Of a stretch of 64,000 nucleotides of DNA, positions 37,958 to 49,595 are shown piece by piece. The DNA is from Novosphingobium silvae (GTDB lineage: Bacteria; Pseudomonadota; Alphaproteobacteria; Sphingomonadales; Sphingomonadaceae): assembly GCF_009856825.1 (NCBI RefSeq), contig NZ_WVTD01000005.1, positions 186,001 to 250,000 of the forward strand, written 5' to 3'. A program made the translations under genes and the position numbers. Each line of letters opens with the position of its first letter. Position 1 is the stretch's first letter. A model generated the notes under the pieces. That model ran no database searches. It worked only from the letters and a program-made list of their open reading frames with translations, and was not told where the DNA came from.

Positions 37958-38395
37958 ATGCGCATTGCGATTGCATCCGATCACGCCGCCGTCGACCTCA
38001 AGGCCGAACTGCGCGAGTATCTCATCGAACTCGGCCACGAAGTCGCCGACCTCGGACCGGAAACCGCCGACCGGGTGGACTATCCCGACTATGGCTACAA
38101 GCTCGCCTCCGTGGTCGCCGACGGCACCGCGCAGTTCGGCGTGGCGCTCTGCGGCTCGGGCATCGGCATCTCGATCGCCGTGAACCGCGACCCCGCCTGC
38201 CGCTGCGCGCTGGTGTCGGAGCCCCTGTCGGCCGCGCTCGCCCGCGAGCACAACGATGCCAACGTCATCGCCATGGGCGCGCGGCTGATCGGGGTCGACA
38301 TGGCCAAAGCCTGCCTCGATGCATTCCTCTCGGCCGAGTTCGGCGGCGGACGCCACGCCGGCCGGGTCGAGAAGCTCTCCAACCCCTCGTTCTGA
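37958..38395 (+). CDS. rpiB: Ribose-5-phosphate isomerase B
   Basis: 145-residue RpiB/LacAB-type sugar isomerase, interconverting ribose 5-phosphate and ribulose 5-phosphate. The N-terminal [20 protein letters not shown], the catalytic cysteine in [17 protein letters not shown], and [15 protein letters not shown] are all present. SD AAGGA upstream. It lies 20 bp before glyA, a common rpiB-glyA pair, so both are probably on one mRNA. Confidence 0.95.
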   Translation: MRIAIASDHAAVDLKAELREYLIELGHEVADLGPETADRVDYPDYGYKLASVVADGTAQFGVALCGSGIGISIAVNRDPACRCALVSEPLSAALAREHNDANVIAMGARLIGVDMAKACLDAFLSAEFGGGRHAGRVEKLSNPSF

Positions 38396-38415
38396 TCGAA
38401 GAGGTCCCAAGAACC

Positions 38416-39729
38416 ATGTCCACAGAAACACTGACTGGCGAAACCGCCATCCGTTCTCCCGGCTTCTTCACCGACACGATCGCCCAGAGCGACCCCGATG
38501 TCGCGAAGGCGATCGGCCACGAGCTCAAGCGCGAGCGCAAGCAGATCGAACTCATCGCATCGGAAAACATCGTCTCGAAGGCGGTTCTCGAGGCGCAGGG
38601 ATCGGTGCTCACCAACAAGTACGCCGAAGGCTACCCGGGCAAGCGCTATTATCAGGGGTGCGAGCCCTCGGACGAGGTCGAGACCCTTGCCATCGAGCGC
38701 GCCAAGCAGCTCTTCGACTGCGGCTTCGCCAACGTCCAGCCTCACTCGGGCGCACAGGCCAACGGTGCGGTGCTGCTCGCGACCGTGAAGCCCGGCGACA
38801 CCGTCATGGGCATGAGCCTGGACGCCGGCGGCCATCTTACCCACGGCGCAAAGGCGGCGCTCTCGGGCAAGTGGTTCAACGCCGTGCAGTACGGCGTCAC
38901 CAAGGACACGCACCTGATCGACTACGACCAGGTCGAGGCCCTTGCGCGCGAGCACAATCCCAAGCTCATCATCGCGGGCGGTTCGGCCTATCCGCGCGTG
39001 ATCGACTTCAAGCGCATGCGCGAAATCGCCGATGCCGTCGGCGCGATCTTCCAGGTCGACATGGCCCACTTCGCGGGTCTGGTCGCGGCGGGACTGCACC
39101 CCTCGCCCTTCCCGCACGCCCACATCGCCACCACCACCACGCACAAGACCCTGCGTGGCCCGCGTGGCGGCATGATCCTCACCAATGACGAGGCGCTGGC
39201 GAAGAAGATCAACTCGGCGGTGTTCCCCGGCCTTCAGGGCGGACCGCTTATGCATGTCGTGGCCGCCAAGGCCGTCGCCTTCGGCGAAGCGCTGCGCCCC
39301 GAGTTCAAGGACTACGCCGCGCGCGTGATCGAGAATGCCAAGGTCCTCGCCGAGACGCTGGCCTCGCGCGGCGCCGCGATCGTCTCGGGCGGCACGGACA
39401 CGCACCTTGCGCTCGTCGACCTGACGCCGCTGGGCGTCACCGGCAAGGACGCCGACGAGGCACTGGAGCGTGCCGGCATCACCTGCAACAAGAACGGCAT
39501 TCCCTTCGATCCGCTGCCGCCCATGAAGACCAGCGGCATCCGCGTGGGATCGCCGGCTGGCACGACTCGCGGTTTCGGTCCCGAGGAGTTCCGCGAAATC
39601 GGCAACATGGTCGCCGACGTTCTCGACGGTCTGGCCAAGAATGGCGAGGCGGGCGACGCTCAGGTGGAGCAGAACGTGCGCCTGCGCGTTGAAGCGCTGT
39701 GTGACCGTTTCCCCATCTACGAGGACTGA
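38416..39729 (+). CDS. glyA: Serine hydroxymethyltransferase
   Basis: 437-residue PLP enzyme converting serine and tetrahydrofolate to glycine and methylenetetrahydrofolate. The PLP lysine lies in [14 protein letters not shown]. Other hallmarks are [43 protein letters not shown] and [12 protein letters not shown]. Its folate product feeds TrmFO and purine synthesis. It is followed at short spacing by a small membrane protein, nrdR and a TrmJ-like gene, an arrangement consistent with an rpiB-glyA-nrdR operon. Confidence 0.98.
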   Translation: MSTETLTGETAIRSPGFFTDTIAQSDPDVAKAIGHELKRERKQIELIASENIVSKAVLEAQGSVLTNKYAEGYPGKRYYQGCEPSDEVETLAIERAKQLFDCGFANVQPHSGAQANGAVLLATVKPGDTVMGMSLDAGGHLTHGAKAALSGKWFNAVQYGVTKDTHLIDYDQVEALAREHNPKLIIAGGSAYPRVIDFKRMREIADAVGAIFQVDMAHFAGLVAAGLHPSPFPHAHIATTTTHKTLRGPRGGMILTNDEALAKKINSAVFPGLQGGPLMHVVAAKAVAFGEALRPEFKDYAARVIENAKVLAETLASRGAAIVSGGTDTHLALVDLTPLGVTGKDADEALERAGITCNKNGIPFDPLPPMKTSGIRVGSPAGTTRGFGPEEFREIGNMVADVLDGLAKNGEAGDAQVEQNVRLRVEALCDRFPIYED

Positions 39730-39734
39730 CCAAG

Positions 39735-39962
39735 ATGACCGACCCCCAGCGCCCCAACCAGAACGGCGACTTCGTGACCGATGCACGCCAGGAACTCGCC
39801 GGAATGCTCAACGATGGCATGGCCCATCCTTCGACCAAGCCGGTTCTGCTCTGGGGCGCTGCGGGCGCGGTCGCCGCTGCGTTTCTGCCTTTCGTGTCCA
39901 TACCGATGGGCCTTGCGGCAGGCGCAGGTTACAAGTTCTACAAGCGGGTACGCCCTGATTGA
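39735..39962 (+). CDS. Small membrane protein between glyA and nrdR
   Basis: 75-residue protein with one hydrophobic stretch (PVLLWGAAGAVAAAFLPF... to about residue 64, possibly a helical hairpin) and a basic end (YKFYKRVRPD). It starts 5 bases after the glyA stop and ends 14 bases before nrdR, so it is most likely translated as part of the operon. No family is recognised. Confidence 0.72.
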   Translation: MTDPQRPNQNGDFVTDARQELAGMLNDGMAHPSTKPVLLWGAAGAVAAAFLPFVSIPMGLAAGAGYKFYKRVRPD

Positions 39963-39976
39963 TCGAAAGTAACTGA

Positions 39977-40453
39977 ATGCGCTGTCCTTTTTGCGCCCAC
40001 GACGATTCCCAGGTCAAGGACAGCCGCCCGACCGAGGATGCCACCGCGATCCGCAGGCGCCGCCAGTGTTCGAGCTGCGGCGCCCGCTTCACGACGTTCG
40101 AGCGCGTGCAGCTGCGCGAGATCGTGGTGGTCAAGAGCGACGACGCCTCGGGCGAACCCCGTCGCGAACCTTTCGATCGCGCCAAGATCGAGCAGTCGGT
40201 GACGCTGGCCTGCCGCAAGCGGGGCATCGGCCGCGACCAGATCGATCGCCTCGCTTCGGGCGTCCAGCGGCAGGTGGAAACTTCGGGCGAGACCGAGGTG
40301 CCATCGCGCGTCATCGGCGAGCTTGTGATGGAGGGCCTGCGCCAACTGGACTCGGTGGCGTACATCCGCTTCGCCAGCGTCTACCGGGCGTTCAACGAAG
40401 CCAGGGATTTCGAGGAATTTGCAGGAACCGTGCGTGATGTCGGCGTCAATTGA
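39977..40453 (+). CDS. nrdR: Transcriptional repressor NrdR
   Basis: 158-residue repressor of ribonucleotide reductase genes. An N-terminal zinc ribbon ([13 protein letters not shown]...[17 protein letters not shown]) is followed by an ATP-cone domain ([20 protein letters not shown]) and a helical C-terminus. ATP/dATP binding controls its DNA binding to NrdR boxes. No ribonucleotide reductase gene lies in the window. The 3' end overlaps the start of the TrmJ-like gene by 17 bases. Confidence 0.97.
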   Translation: MRCPFCAHDDSQVKDSRPTEDATAIRRRRQCSSCGARFTTFERVQLREIVVVKSDDASGEPRREPFDRAKIEQSVTLACRKRGIGRDQIDRLASGVQRQVETSGETEVPSRVIGELVMEGLRQLDSVAYIRFASVYRAFNEARDFEEFAGTVRDVGVN

Positions 40454-41195
40454 AGTGAAGCAGCCCGTCATCGTGCTGGTCCGCCCGCAGCTGGGCGAGA
40501 ATATCGGCAAGGCCGCCCGCGCCATGCTCAACTTCGGGCTGACGGAGATGCGGCTCGTCTCTCCGCGCGATGGCTGGCCCAACCCCTCGGCGGGTCCGGC
40601 CGCGGCTGGCGCGGACGAAGTGCTGGAGCATGCGAAGGTCTTCGAGACTCTCGCCGATGCCGTGCACGACTGTGCCAACGTCTACGCCACCACTGTGCGC
40701 AAACGCGGCGTCACCAAGCCCGTCGTCACGCCCGAAGAAGCCGCGCACGAGGTGCATAAAGATGCCGGCCGCTCGGCCTATGTCTTCGGACCCGAGCGTT
40801 CGGGGCTGGAAACCGAGGACGTCGCACTGGCCCGTGCCATCCTGACAGTGCCCATCAACCCGGCGTTCGCCTCGCTCAATCTCGCGCAGGCCGTAATCCT
40901 TTGCGCCTACGAATGGTCCAAGGGAGCGGCGCTCGCACAGCCCACGCTGGAGGAACTGCTCCCCCCTGCTCCGCAGCTTGAGCTCGAAGGCATGATCGGC
41001 CAGTTCGAGCGGCTGCTGGAGCCGACCAACTACTTCTATCCCGAAAGTCGCGCGGCGGCCACCAGGCTCACCTTGCGCAACATGCTGACCAAGCCCGGCT
41101 GGAACAGCCTGGAAGTTCGCACGATGCGCGGCGTTCTCAGCGCGCTGGGCGGCAACCGCAAGCCTCGCGAAGTCGGGACGCCGCAGCCGGACTGA
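40437..41195 (+). CDS. trmJ: TrmJ-like tRNA 2'-O-methyltransferase (SpoU family)
   Basis: 252-residue SPOUT methyltransferase. Motifs: [25 protein letters not shown] at the N-terminus (motif 1; NIG), [15 protein letters not shown] (motif 2) and [19 protein letters not shown] (motif 3, here [14 protein letters not shown]). It then has a C-terminal helical extension as in TrmJ, which methylates ribose at position 32 of tRNAs. The start is the ATG inside nrdR giving [11 protein letters not shown]. Confidence 0.88.
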   Translation: MSASIEVKQPVIVLVRPQLGENIGKAARAMLNFGLTEMRLVSPRDGWPNPSAGPAAAGADEVLEHAKVFETLADAVHDCANVYATTVRKRGVTKPVVTPEEAAHEVHKDAGRSAYVFGPERSGLETEDVALARAILTVPINPAFASLNLAQAVILCAYEWSKGAALAQPTLEELLPPAPQLELEGMIGQFERLLEPTNYFYPESRAAATRLTLRNMLTKPGWNSLEVRTMRGVLSALGGNRKPREVGTPQPD

Positions 41196-41213
41196 CCGGG
41201 CGGCCGCTTTCCC

Positions 41214-41241
41214 TTGACTCCCTGCCCGAAAGCGCTAAGGG
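41214..41241 (+). promoter_or_regulatory. Possible rpsD promoter
   Basis: TTGACT at 41214-41219 followed, 16 bases on, by TAAGGG (41236-41241), in a GC-rich gap upstream of rpsD. The -10 is weak by E. coli rules but resembles GCTARG elements seen before other genes in the window. It would give a leader of about 160 nt for rpsD. Confidence 0.4.
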
Positions 41242-41409
41242 CCACGCCTTCACATGGCGCCTGCCCTTTCGGGCCGGTTCGACCACTCGGCCCCGCACTC
41301 CGGTGAAGCGGCGGCCGCATCCCGCACGGTAAGGCTGGATGGTGCACCCCGGAAAACTATGGATCGCGCCGCCACAGTGGCAGCGCGGCAGCAGAATGGA
41401 AGTAGACTT

Positions 41410-42024
41410 ATGTCGAAGCGCAAGAGCGCCAAGTACAAACTCGATCGTCGTATGGGCGAGAACATCTGGGGCCGTCCCAAGAGCTCGGTGAACCGCCGCA
41501 GCTACGGCCCGGGCCAGCACGGCCAGCGCCGCAAGAGCAAGGTTTCCGACTTCGGCCTGCAGCTGCGCGCCAAGCAGAAGCTCAAGGGCTACTACGGCGA
41601 CGTGACCGAGAAGCAGTTCAAGCGCACCTACCAGGAAGCGTCCTCGATGAAGGGCGACACCGGCCAGAACCTGATCGGTCTGCTGGAGCAGCGCCTCGAC
41701 ATGGTCGTGTACCGCGCCAAGTTCGCGCCGACCATCTTCTCGGCCCGCCAGATCGTTTCGCACGGCCACATCCGCGTCAACGGTGTGAAGTGCAACATCG
41801 CTTCGCGCCGCGTGCGCGTGGGTGACATCATCAGCCTGGGCAACAAGGCCAAGGAAATGGCTCTCATCCTCGAAGCGCAGAACCTGCCCGAGCGCGAAGT
41901 GCCCGACTACGTCGCTCAGGACGGCACCGACAAGGTGACCTTCGTTCGCGTGCCCACGCTCGACGAAGTGCCTTATCCGGTGAAGATGGAACCGAACCTG
42001 GTCGTCGAGTTCTACTCGCGCTGA
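41410..42024 (+). CDS. rpsD: 30S ribosomal protein S4
   Basis: 204-residue S4, a primary 16S rRNA-binding protein of the small subunit. [21 protein letters not shown] starts the protein; the S4 RNA-binding domain reads [17 protein letters not shown]...[21 protein letters not shown]. Length is standard. A 214-base leader precedes it, which may hold a promoter and, by analogy with other bacteria, an autoregulatory site that I cannot identify. A strong terminator follows. Confidence 0.98.
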   Translation: MSKRKSAKYKLDRRMGENIWGRPKSSVNRRSYGPGQHGQRRKSKVSDFGLQLRAKQKLKGYYGDVTEKQFKRTYQEASSMKGDTGQNLIGLLEQRLDMVVYRAKFAPTIFSARQIVSHGHIRVNGVKCNIASRRVRVGDIISLGNKAKEMALILEAQNLPEREVPDYVAQDGTDKVTFVRVPTLDEVPYPVKMEPNLVVEFYSR

Positions 42025-42051
42025 TCGGTCTTCCTTCGGGAACGAACATGC

Positions 42052-42082
42052 AAAAAGGCGGTCTTTCGAGGCCGCCTTTTTT
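42052..42082 (+). terminator. Intrinsic terminator of rpsD
   Basis: AAAAAGGCGG (42052-42061) pairs with CCGCCTTTTT (42072-42081), extended inward by T-G and C-G pairs around a 6-base loop, with six Ts at 42077-42082. It is 27 bp after the rpsD stop. The A-rich left arm makes it potentially active on both strands. Confidence 0.92.
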
Positions 42083-42189
42083 CTTGTCCGCGTCGTGCAG
42101 TCCGCCAGCTTCGGCAGACGCAAAATATTACACGATTTGCTCGACTTGTCCGGGAACTGTCGCATGTTTCTGCGCATTACCGGGGCATC

Positions 42190-42393
42190 ATGAAACGCTA
42201 TCGCTTCGTCACTCCCCATCGCACCGGCAAATGGTATTCCGACCTGCAGACCGCGCAGCGACACGCCTGCGAAATCGGTGCGGGTTTCCTCGACGGAATG
42301 ACCGGCAAGTTCGTCGCCTACGTCGAGACCATGCTGGAAGTCGGCAATGCCGATGACGTGACTGGACCGAAGGACCAAGCCCTGGCAGCCTGA
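42190..42393 (+). CDS. Small conserved-looking protein, function unknown
   Basis: 67-residue protein, MKRYRFVTPHRTGKWYSDLQTAQRHAC..., then AYVETMLEVGNADD. It is rich in aromatic and basic residues at the N-terminus, has no membrane segment and no known motif. A GGGG run 6 bases before the ATG may serve as SD. It stands alone after the rpsD terminator, in a region with an AT-rich upstream stretch (42120-42145) suitable for a promoter. Codon use looks coding. Confidence 0.62.
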   Translation: MKRYRFVTPHRTGKWYSDLQTAQRHACEIGAGFLDGMTGKFVAYVETMLEVGNADDVTGPKDQALAA

Positions 42394-42448
42394 CGGCTCC
42401 GCTCCAGAAACATGGAGCCAAACCTGCCGGAGACGTTAAGAGCGCGGC

Positions 42449-43630
42449 ATGCACCGCCTTCTTCTTCCCGTCTCCGCCTGGTCCTCATCCTTCATCGCCG
42501 CGATCGTCGGCTTCGGCGGCACGGTAGCGCTGGTCGTCCAGGCTATGCAGGGGCTCGGTGCATCCGTCGCCCAGACCAGTTCCGCCGTCACCGCCTTGTG
42601 CCTTGGCATTGCGGTGACCGGCGCGGCGCTGTCCGTCCGTTGCCGCATGCCGATCGCCCTGGCCTGGTCGACGCCGGGAGCTGCCCTCCTCGCCGCAGCG
42701 CCGCCCGCAACCACGTGGCCGGCAGCGCTCGGCGCATTCCTCTGTGCGGGCGCGTTGATGATCACCCTCGGAGCCGTTCCCGCCCTTGGCCGCCTGGCCC
42801 AGCGCATCCCTTCATCCATCGCATCGGGAATGCTGGCCGGAGTGCTGCTGCCGTTCTGCCTCGCGCTATTTCGCGCGGGAAACGCTGATCCGCTGCTGGT
42901 CTTCCTCGCCGTTCTGGTCTTTCTTGCAGCGCGGATACGCCTTCCGCTTTACGCCCTGCTCATGGTTCTGGCGACGGGCACCGCGCTGGTCGTGGTGCGT
43001 GGACAGATCGACGCCCTTCCGCCCGGAGCCACCTTCGGCGTGCTTGTTCCCGTGGTTCCGGAGTTCGCGTGGCAGCCGGTCGCCAGCATCGGACTGCCGC
43101 TCTTCCTGGTGACGCTTGCCTCGCAGAACCTGCCCGGCCTCGCTGTGCTGCGAAGCTTCGGGTACGAACCGGAGCCTTCCCGCCTGCTGAAGGGCACCGG
43201 AATCGCAACGATGATCAGCGCCCCCTTCGGTGCTCATGCCGTGAACCTCTCGGCGATCACAGCCGCCCTTTGCATGAGCCCCGAGGCTCTGCCCGCACGC
43301 TCCCGCCGCTGGCTCGTCGCCTGCATCTACGCGGGCTGGTATCTGGCGCTCGCGCTTTTCGCGCCCCTTCTGGTGCGGTTCTTCCTGGCATTGCCGCCTG
43401 CGGCTCTCGCGACACTCACCGGGATCGCCTTGATCCCGGCCCTGACCGGCGCTGTCGAAGCGGCCCTGGCCGACAGGGAGGAGCGCGACGCCGCGATGGT
43501 GACGTTCCTCGCGGCCGGTTCGGGTATCACTGTCGCGGGCCTTGGAGGCGCGTTCTGGGGACTGGCCGCCGGCCTTTGCGCCCTTGCCCTGAAATGGCTG
43601 TTGCGGCGCAAGCCGGTGTTTCCGGGCTGA
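42449..43630 (+). CDS. benE: BenE family transporter (benzoate/H+ symporter-like)
   Basis: 393-residue membrane protein with about 12 hydrophobic segments. Family features include IAAIVGFGGTVALVVQAMQ, MPIALAWSTPGAALLA, AGVLLPFCLALF, PLFLVTLASQNLPGLAVLRS and APFGAHAVNLSAITAALCMS. BenE imports benzoate in several proteobacteria; no aromatic-degradation genes are nearby, so the substrate is open. No SD is visible; a GTTAAGAGCGC element lies just before the ATG. Confidence 0.9.
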   Translation: MHRLLLPVSAWSSSFIAAIVGFGGTVALVVQAMQGLGASVAQTSSAVTALCLGIAVTGAALSVRCRMPIALAWSTPGAALLAAAPPATTWPAALGAFLCAGALMITLGAVPALGRLAQRIPSSIASGMLAGVLLPFCLALFRAGNADPLLVFLAVLVFLAARIRLPLYALLMVLATGTALVVVRGQIDALPPGATFGVLVPVVPEFAWQPVASIGLPLFLVTLASQNLPGLAVLRSFGYEPEPSRLLKGTGIATMISAPFGAHAVNLSAITAALCMSPEALPARSRRWLVACIYAGWYLALALFAPLLVRFFLALPPAALATLTGIALIPALTGAVEAALADREERDAAMVTFLAAGSGITVAGLGGAFWGLAAGLCALALKWLLRRKPVFPG

Positions 43631-43691
43631 TCCGGCGCGGGAGACCGCACCCAGTGCATGCTCCCCTTCAGCCGGGACATCCGGGACGGGC

Positions 43692-44822
43692 TTACTCCTT
43701 GCTGAAGTAATCTCGCCGGAAATCCGCCGCGAACGTCGCGAAGCGCTGGTCGGCGATGGCCTCGCGCATGCCCTGCATCAGCTGCTGGTAGAACCCGATG
43801 TTGTGCTCGGTCAGCAATATCGCGCCGAGCATTTCGCCGGCCTTGATCAGGTGGTGCAGATAGGCGCGGCTATATGTACCGCAGGTGGGACATGCGCAGC
43901 GCGGGTCCACGGGGCCGGTATCCTCTGCATGGCGGGCATTGCGCATGTTCAGGGGACCGTTCCAGGTGAAGGCCTGCCCGTTGCGTCCCGAACGCGTCGG
44001 CAGCACGCAATCGAACATATCCACTCCGCGTTCCACGGCGCCGACGAGGTCGTCCGGCTTGCCCACGCCCATCAGATAGCGCGGACGGTCTGCCGGCAAC
44101 TGCCCCGGCGCGAAATCCAGCGTGGCGAACATGGCTTCCTGCCCTTCGCCCACGGCAAGGCCGCCGATCGCATAGCCGTCGAAGCCGACGTCGGCCAACG
44201 CCTCCGCGCTTGTTCGCCGCAAGTCCTCGTCGAGCGCACCCTGCTGGATCCCGAATAACGCGGAAGCCTCGGCATGCTCGCCGCCCTGATCGAACGCGGC
44301 ACGGCTGCGCCGCGCCCAGCGCATCGACATTTCCATCGAGCGTGCGATCACATCGCGCGGCTGGTCGATCTTGGGGCACTCGTCGAAGCACATGACGATG
44401 TCCGAGCCCAGCAGCCGCTGGATCTCCATCGATCGCTCCGGGCTCAACATATGGCGCGAGCCATCGATGTGGCTGGCGAAAGTGACGCCTTCCTCGGTGA
44501 TCTTGCGCAGTTCCGACAGGCTCATCACCTGGTAGCCACCACTGTCGGTGAGGATCGGGCGGTCCCAGTTCATGAACTTGTGCAGCCCGCCAAGCCGCGC
44601 TACCCGCTCCGCCCCCGGACGGAGCATGAGATGGTAGGTGTTGCCAAGGATGATGTCGGCACCCGCCACGCGCACGTCCTGCGGCTTCATCGCCTTCACG
44701 GTGGCGGCGGTGCCCACGGGCATGAACGCGGGAGTGCGGATCTCGCCGCGGCGCATCTGGATCACGCCGGTGCGGGCTTTCCCGTCAGTCGCGTGGATGG
44801 AGAACTGGAAACGAGGCTTCAT
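43692..44822 (-). CDS. tgt: tRNA-guanine transglycosylase
   Basis: 376-residue enzyme that exchanges guanine-34 for preQ1 in tRNAs with GUN anticodons (queuosine pathway). The substrate-binding [10 protein letters not shown] is near residue 90. The nucleophile region reads [17 protein letters not shown]. The zinc site is [17 protein letters not shown] with a downstream EHN histidine. QueA, the next step, is encoded at 47692. Convergent with benE, 20 bp upstream of a DUF481 gene's end on the same strand. Confidence 0.97.
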   Translation of the reverse strand: MKPRFQFSIHATDGKARTGVIQMRRGEIRTPAFMPVGTAATVKAMKPQDVRVAGADIILGNTYHLMLRPGAERVARLGGLHKFMNWDRPILTDSGGYQVMSLSELRKITEEGVTFASHIDGSRHMLSPERSMEIQRLLGSDIVMCFDECPKIDQPRDVIARSMEMSMRWARRSRAAFDQGGEHAEASALFGIQQGALDEDLRRTSAEALADVGFDGYAIGGLAVGEGQEAMFATLDFAPGQLPADRPRYLMGVGKPDDLVGAVERGVDMFDCVLPTRSGRNGQAFTWNGPLNMRNARHAEDTGPVDPRCACPTCGTYSRAYLHHLIKAGEMLGAILLTEHNIGFYQQLMQGMREAIADQRFATFAADFRRDYFSKE

Positions 44823-44841
44823 GCCGCGCCCGTTACCGCGC

Positions 44842-45891
44842 CTAGAACCCGTAGACCAGCGAGAACCGCGAGATGGTGTCGGTCTTGAGCGATCCGGCCG
44901 GAGGTGAGGTCTCGTGCTCGATCGCGTAGGACAGCTTCGCTCTCAGCCCCTTCACCAACCCGGATTCCAGCGCCGTCAGCGATGTGAAGGTGCTGTTGTC
45001 GGAGCCGACATAGGCGCTTGCGTCCTGCATCAGCTTCAACTGGGGATTGATGCGCCAGTCGAAATCCAGCGACGTGAGCATCGACCATGTCGTCTGATTC
45101 TGCTGGTCCACGTAGTTGATGCGACGGACGGCTGGACCCAGTTCCACCGCGAGTGTCGTCCTGCGTCCATTGAGAACCCGGTAGCCGAGACCGCCCGAAA
45201 GCGAGTAGCGGTCTTCAAAGCCCTGGATGCGGTCGCGCTCGTACTGAACGCGTCCATAGGTGAAGAAGCCCTCGTTCAGGGTATAGCGCGGCTGGTAACC
45301 GGCCGAGAACTGCTCGCGCGTGACGGTGCCGCGGTCCTCCTGGTAATCGGCGCGGGCCTGCACCGTGTGCTCCCACTCGATCCCCTTTCGGTTGAAGTTG
45401 AAGGCCGCGGTGAAGCCGAAGTTGTCGGTATTGCCGGTCGAGCGGAAGGCGCCGAGTTCGACCTGTCCCTTCCAGAGTTCCAGCACCCCGGAGGCGCGGA
45501 TGCGTGCAAGCTCCGCCTCGGTCTTGGCAGCAGCCTCGCGCGCGCGGCGATCGAGGTAGGCGCGGTGCAGATCGCGGATCTCGTCCTTGTCGTAGGGCTG
45601 GGTCGCCTGTGCGAACCGGACGACGGCCGCGACCGCAGCGCTGTCTTCGGTCTGCATCGCTGCGTCGAGCATGGCCCGAACCTGACGCGCGAGACGCGGC
45701 TTCTCGACCTTGATGAAGGGAACGTAGCGGGGATAGGGCGCAAGCTCCAGCACCAGTGGGGGCGGCTCTGCCGGAAGGACGATCAGCGGCGCGGCCTCGT
45801 CCTGCGCCTGCGCGGACGCAGGCAGCAGGACGAGCGCCAGCCCCGCGGGAAGGCCGCGTACTGCCATCATGCGGAGAAGGCGGCAGGTCAT
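44842..45891 (-). CDS. DUF481 outer-membrane protein (YdiY-like)
   Basis: 349-residue exported protein: signal peptide about 1-30 ([16 protein letters not shown]), a helical segment (about 55-125, including [18 protein letters not shown]), then a C-terminal beta-barrel region of alternating strands starting at [14 protein letters not shown] and ending in a terminal aromatic (SRFSLVYGF), typical of outer-membrane porin-like barrels. The start ATG overlaps the stop of the upstream ABC permease by four bases, so the three genes form an operon and may work together in export or envelope maintenance (inference). Confidence 0.86.
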   Translation of the reverse strand: MTCRLLRMMAVRGLPAGLALVLLPASAQAQDEAAPLIVLPAEPPPLVLELAPYPRYVPFIKVEKPRLARQVRAMLDAAMQTEDSAAVAAVVRFAQATQPYDKDEIRDLHRAYLDRRAREAAAKTEAELARIRASGVLELWKGQVELGAFRSTGNTDNFGFTAAFNFNRKGIEWEHTVQARADYQEDRGTVTREQFSAGYQPRYTLNEGFFTYGRVQYERDRIQGFEDRYSLSGGLGYRVLNGRRTTLAVELGPAVRRINYVDQQNQTTWSMLTSLDFDWRINPQLKLMQDASAYVGSDNSTFTSLTALESGLVKGLRAKLSYAIEHETSPPAGSLKTDTISRFSLVYGF

Positions 45892-46657
45892 GTGCGCAGG
45901 CGCCATCCGGTGCGGAACACCCAGCTGATGAACCCCACGCAGACGAGCAGGAACAGCAGCGTCAGCCCGAGCGAGAGGCCGATGGGAACGTCGGAACTTC
46001 CGTAGAACGTCCAGCGCAGTCCGTTGACGAGGTAGACGATGGGGTTCGCCATCGCCACTGCACGCCAGGGTTCGGGCAGCGAATCGATCGAGTAGAAGGT
46101 TCCGCCAAGGAAGGTCAGCGGGGTGAGGATCAGCATCGGCACGATGGTCAGCTTCTCGAAGCTGTCCGCCCATATCCCCAGGATGAACCCGAATAGGGAG
46201 AAGCTCGCCGATACCAGCAGGATATAGAGGAACGCATAGAAGGGGTGCGCGATCGAGTAGTCGACGCAGAAGCTCGCCGTCAGAAGGATGATGGCGGCCA
46301 GGATCAGCGACTTGGTCGCAGCCGCGCCGACGAAGCCGACCAGCGTTTCGGCTACTCCCACGGGTGCGGAGAGCAGTTCGTAGATGGCGCCTGTGAAGCG
46401 CGGCATGTAGATCCCGAAGCTGGCATTGGACGTGCTTTCACCCAGGATCGTCAGCAACAGCAGCCCGGGCACGATGAAGGCGCCGTAGTTCAGGCCATCC
46501 ACGCCGCCGCTCATCTGGCTGCCGATGGCGGCGCCGAAGACGACGAAGTAGAGCGTCGTGGTGAGAACCGGTGCAAGGATGGACTGCAGCGCCGTGCGAA
46601 AGGCGCGCATCAGTTCCTGCTTGTAGATTGTCCAGGCGCTGCGAACGTTGAAGATGT

Positions 46658-46661
<4 letters not shown>
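45888..46661 (-). CDS. ABC-2 type transporter permease
   Basis: 257-residue inner-membrane permease with about six hydrophobic segments and the ABC-2 motif region VPMLILTPLTFLGGTFYSID near the C-terminus. It begins MNIFNVRSAWTIYKQELMRAFRT, as in YadH/DrrB-like exporters. It overlaps both neighbours by four bases: the ATPase gene upstream and the DUF481 gene downstream. Export substrate unknown. Confidence 0.92.
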
Positions 46662-47614
<953 letters not shown>

Positions 47615-47691
47615 GGCCCCTGAATGGGACGGAAAGCGCCGTTGGCCAACCCCCTTCGACGCATAATTGTCCGATTATTCGGATGCCTGGC

Positions 47692-48720
47692 TCAGGGTAT
47701 GAGCAAGCTGGAGTCGCCGTAGGAATAGAACCGGTAGCCGTCACCAATTGCATGGGCATAGACCGCCTGCATCCGCTCCAGCCCCATCAGCGCCGAGACG
47801 AGCATGAACAGCGTCGACTTGGGCAGATGGAAGTTCGTCATCAGGCCATCGATCGCGTTGAAGCGATAACCCGGAGTAATGAAGATCGCCGTGTCGCCCT
47901 CGAACGGCCGGATCACGCCATCCTCACCGGTCGCGCTTTCCAGCAATCGCAGCGACGTGGTGCCCACGGCGATCACGCGCCCTCCAGCGGCGCGCGCCTT
48001 GTTCAGCCGGTCGGCCGTGGCGGCATCGATGCGACCCCATTCCGAATGCATGCGGTGGTCCGACGTATCCTCGGCTTTCACGGGCAGGAACGTGCCGGCA
48101 CCGACATGAAGGGTCAGCGTCTCGCGCGCCACGCCGGCAGCGTCGAGCGCATCGACCAGTCCGGGGGTGAAATGCAAGGCTGCGGTGGGCGCCGCGACGG
48201 CGCCCTTTTCCCGGGCGAACATCGTCTGGTAGTCGCTCGCGTCGGCCTCGTCAGTCGGTCGCTTGGCGGCTATGTAGGGCGGCAGCGGCATGCGCCCCGC
48301 CCGCTCGAGCAGGACTTCGACCGGCTCGTCACCAGGAAAGGCGAGCGTCCAGCTGCCATCGTCGTGCCGCTCCTCGGCCACGCCCATGACCTCCGCAGGG
48401 AAGGCGATAGCATCGCCGGGGCGAAGACGCTTGGCATTGCGCACGAAGGCCTGCCAGCGCCGCAGGTCGATCCGCTTGTGGAGAGTGGCACCGATGCGGG
48501 CCTCGCCGCGCAACCCCTCGAGCTGCGCGGGAATGACCCGCGTGTCGTTGAAGACGAGGACATCTCCGGCGCGCAGGACCTCGGGCAGGTCGCGGACCTG
48601 GCGATCGGCAAGCGGTCCCGCTCCTTTGGCCACCAGCATCCTTGCCGCATCGCGCGGACGCGCAGGACGCAGGGCGATGTTTTCAGGCGGGAGGTCGAAG
48701 TCGAAGAGGTCAACGCGCAT
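47692..48720 (-). CDS. queA: tRNA preQ1(34) S-adenosylmethionine ribosyltransferase-isomerase
   Basis: 342-residue QueA, which transfers and isomerises the ribosyl part of SAM onto preQ1-tRNA to give epoxyqueuosine. It begins [20 protein letters not shown]. Conserved blocks are [44 protein letters not shown] and [18 protein letters not shown]. Same pathway as tgt at 43692. The upstream start context has CTAGCGCGC about 12 bases before the ATG and no SD. Confidence 0.97.
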   Translation of the reverse strand: MRVDLFDFDLPPENIALRPARPRDAARMLVAKGAGPLADRQVRDLPEVLRAGDVLVFNDTRVIPAQLEGLRGEARIGATLHKRIDLRRWQAFVRNAKRLRPGDAIAFPAEVMGVAEERHDDGSWTLAFPGDEPVEVLLERAGRMPLPPYIAAKRPTDEADASDYQTMFAREKGAVAAPTAALHFTPGLVDALDAAGVARETLTLHVGAGTFLPVKAEDTSDHRMHSEWGRIDAATADRLNKARAAGGRVIAVGTTSLRLLESATGEDGVIRPFEGDTAIFITPGYRFNAIDGLMTNFHLPKSTLFMLVSALMGLERMQAVYAHAIGDGYRFYSYGDSSLLIP

Positions 48721-48797
48721 GGCGCCGCGCGCTAGACCACCCGAACCGCTTGGGCAAGCGCGGCGCTCCTTCGGAAAGGAGCTTGCGCGTCTCTACC

Positions 48798-49481
48798 TCA
48801 GTTCGACTGCGAGTTGCTCAGCTGTGCAGCCGTCGGAACGGCGGGAGCGACCGGTGCCACGGGCACGGCAGGCGCCGGCTTGTTCTCGGAAGCGAGCGAA
48901 GCCTGGACGACCTTGGTGGGATTTTCGGGCGGTTCGCCGCGCTGGATCGCATCGACGTACTGCATACCCGAGATCACCCGACCGAACACTGTATATTTCC
49001 GGTCCAGCGCAAATCGCGGGTAGAACACAATGAAGAACTGGCTGTTGGCGCTGTTCGGTTCGTTGGTCCGAGCCATGGAAACGGTGCCGCGCAGGTGCGG
49101 CATCGAGTTGAACTCCGCTTCAAGGTCGGGAAGCTGCGAGCCGCCCTGCCCCGTGCCGGTCGGATCGCCCGTCTGCGCCATGAAGCCATCGATCACGCGG
49201 TGGAATATCACGCCGTTGTAGAAGCCCTGCTTCGCGAGGGTCTTGACGCGTTCCACGTGATGGGGAGCCCACTGCGGCATGAGCCGGATCGCCACGCGTC
49301 CGCCGTCCGACAGGTCGAGCAGTAGCACGTTGTCGGGCTCGTGCGACATGTCCGTGTCGATAAGCGTCGGCAGCGGCGCGGGCGCCGTGGGGGCGACCGG
49401 TTCCTTGTCCTTGGCGAAAGCCGGGGCGGACATGAGCGCGGCGCCAAGCATCAGCGCAGTCAGGGGAAGGCGAAACTTCAT
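48798..49481 (-). CDS. Exported cyclophilin-type peptidyl-prolyl isomerase
   Basis: 227-residue protein with a Sec signal peptide (residues 1-23, LTALMLGAALMSAPAFA), a Pro-rich spacer and a cyclophilin domain (FHRVIDGFMAQTGDPTGTGQ, FNSMPHLRGTVSMART, NSANSQFFIVF). A Pro/Ala/Val-rich tail ends it. It accelerates folding of periplasmic or outer-membrane proteins. Likely transcribed upstream of queA on the same strand (77-bp gap). Confidence 0.94.
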   Translation of the reverse strand: MKFRLPLTALMLGAALMSAPAFAKDKEPVAPTAPAPLPTLIDTDMSHEPDNVLLLDLSDGGRVAIRLMPQWAPHHVERVKTLAKQGFYNGVIFHRVIDGFMAQTGDPTGTGQGGSQLPDLEAEFNSMPHLRGTVSMARTNEPNSANSQFFIVFYPRFALDRKYTVFGRVISGMQYVDAIQRGEPPENPTKVVQASLASENKPAPAVPVAPVAPAVPTAAQLSNSQSN

Positions 49482-49595
49482 CGATTACTCACAGGCCCAT
49501 AGTTTGCGGATCCGGCCAACCGGCCGTGGCGCGATAGAGCGCGGCCGCTGTCGACACAATGAACGATTACGCTCAGGGTGCCCCCTGCGGCGTGC

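Noticed and set aside
38095-39786. 563-codon open frame antisense to rpiB-glyA
   Set aside because: Spans two well-supported genes on the opposite strand and shows no conserved motif.
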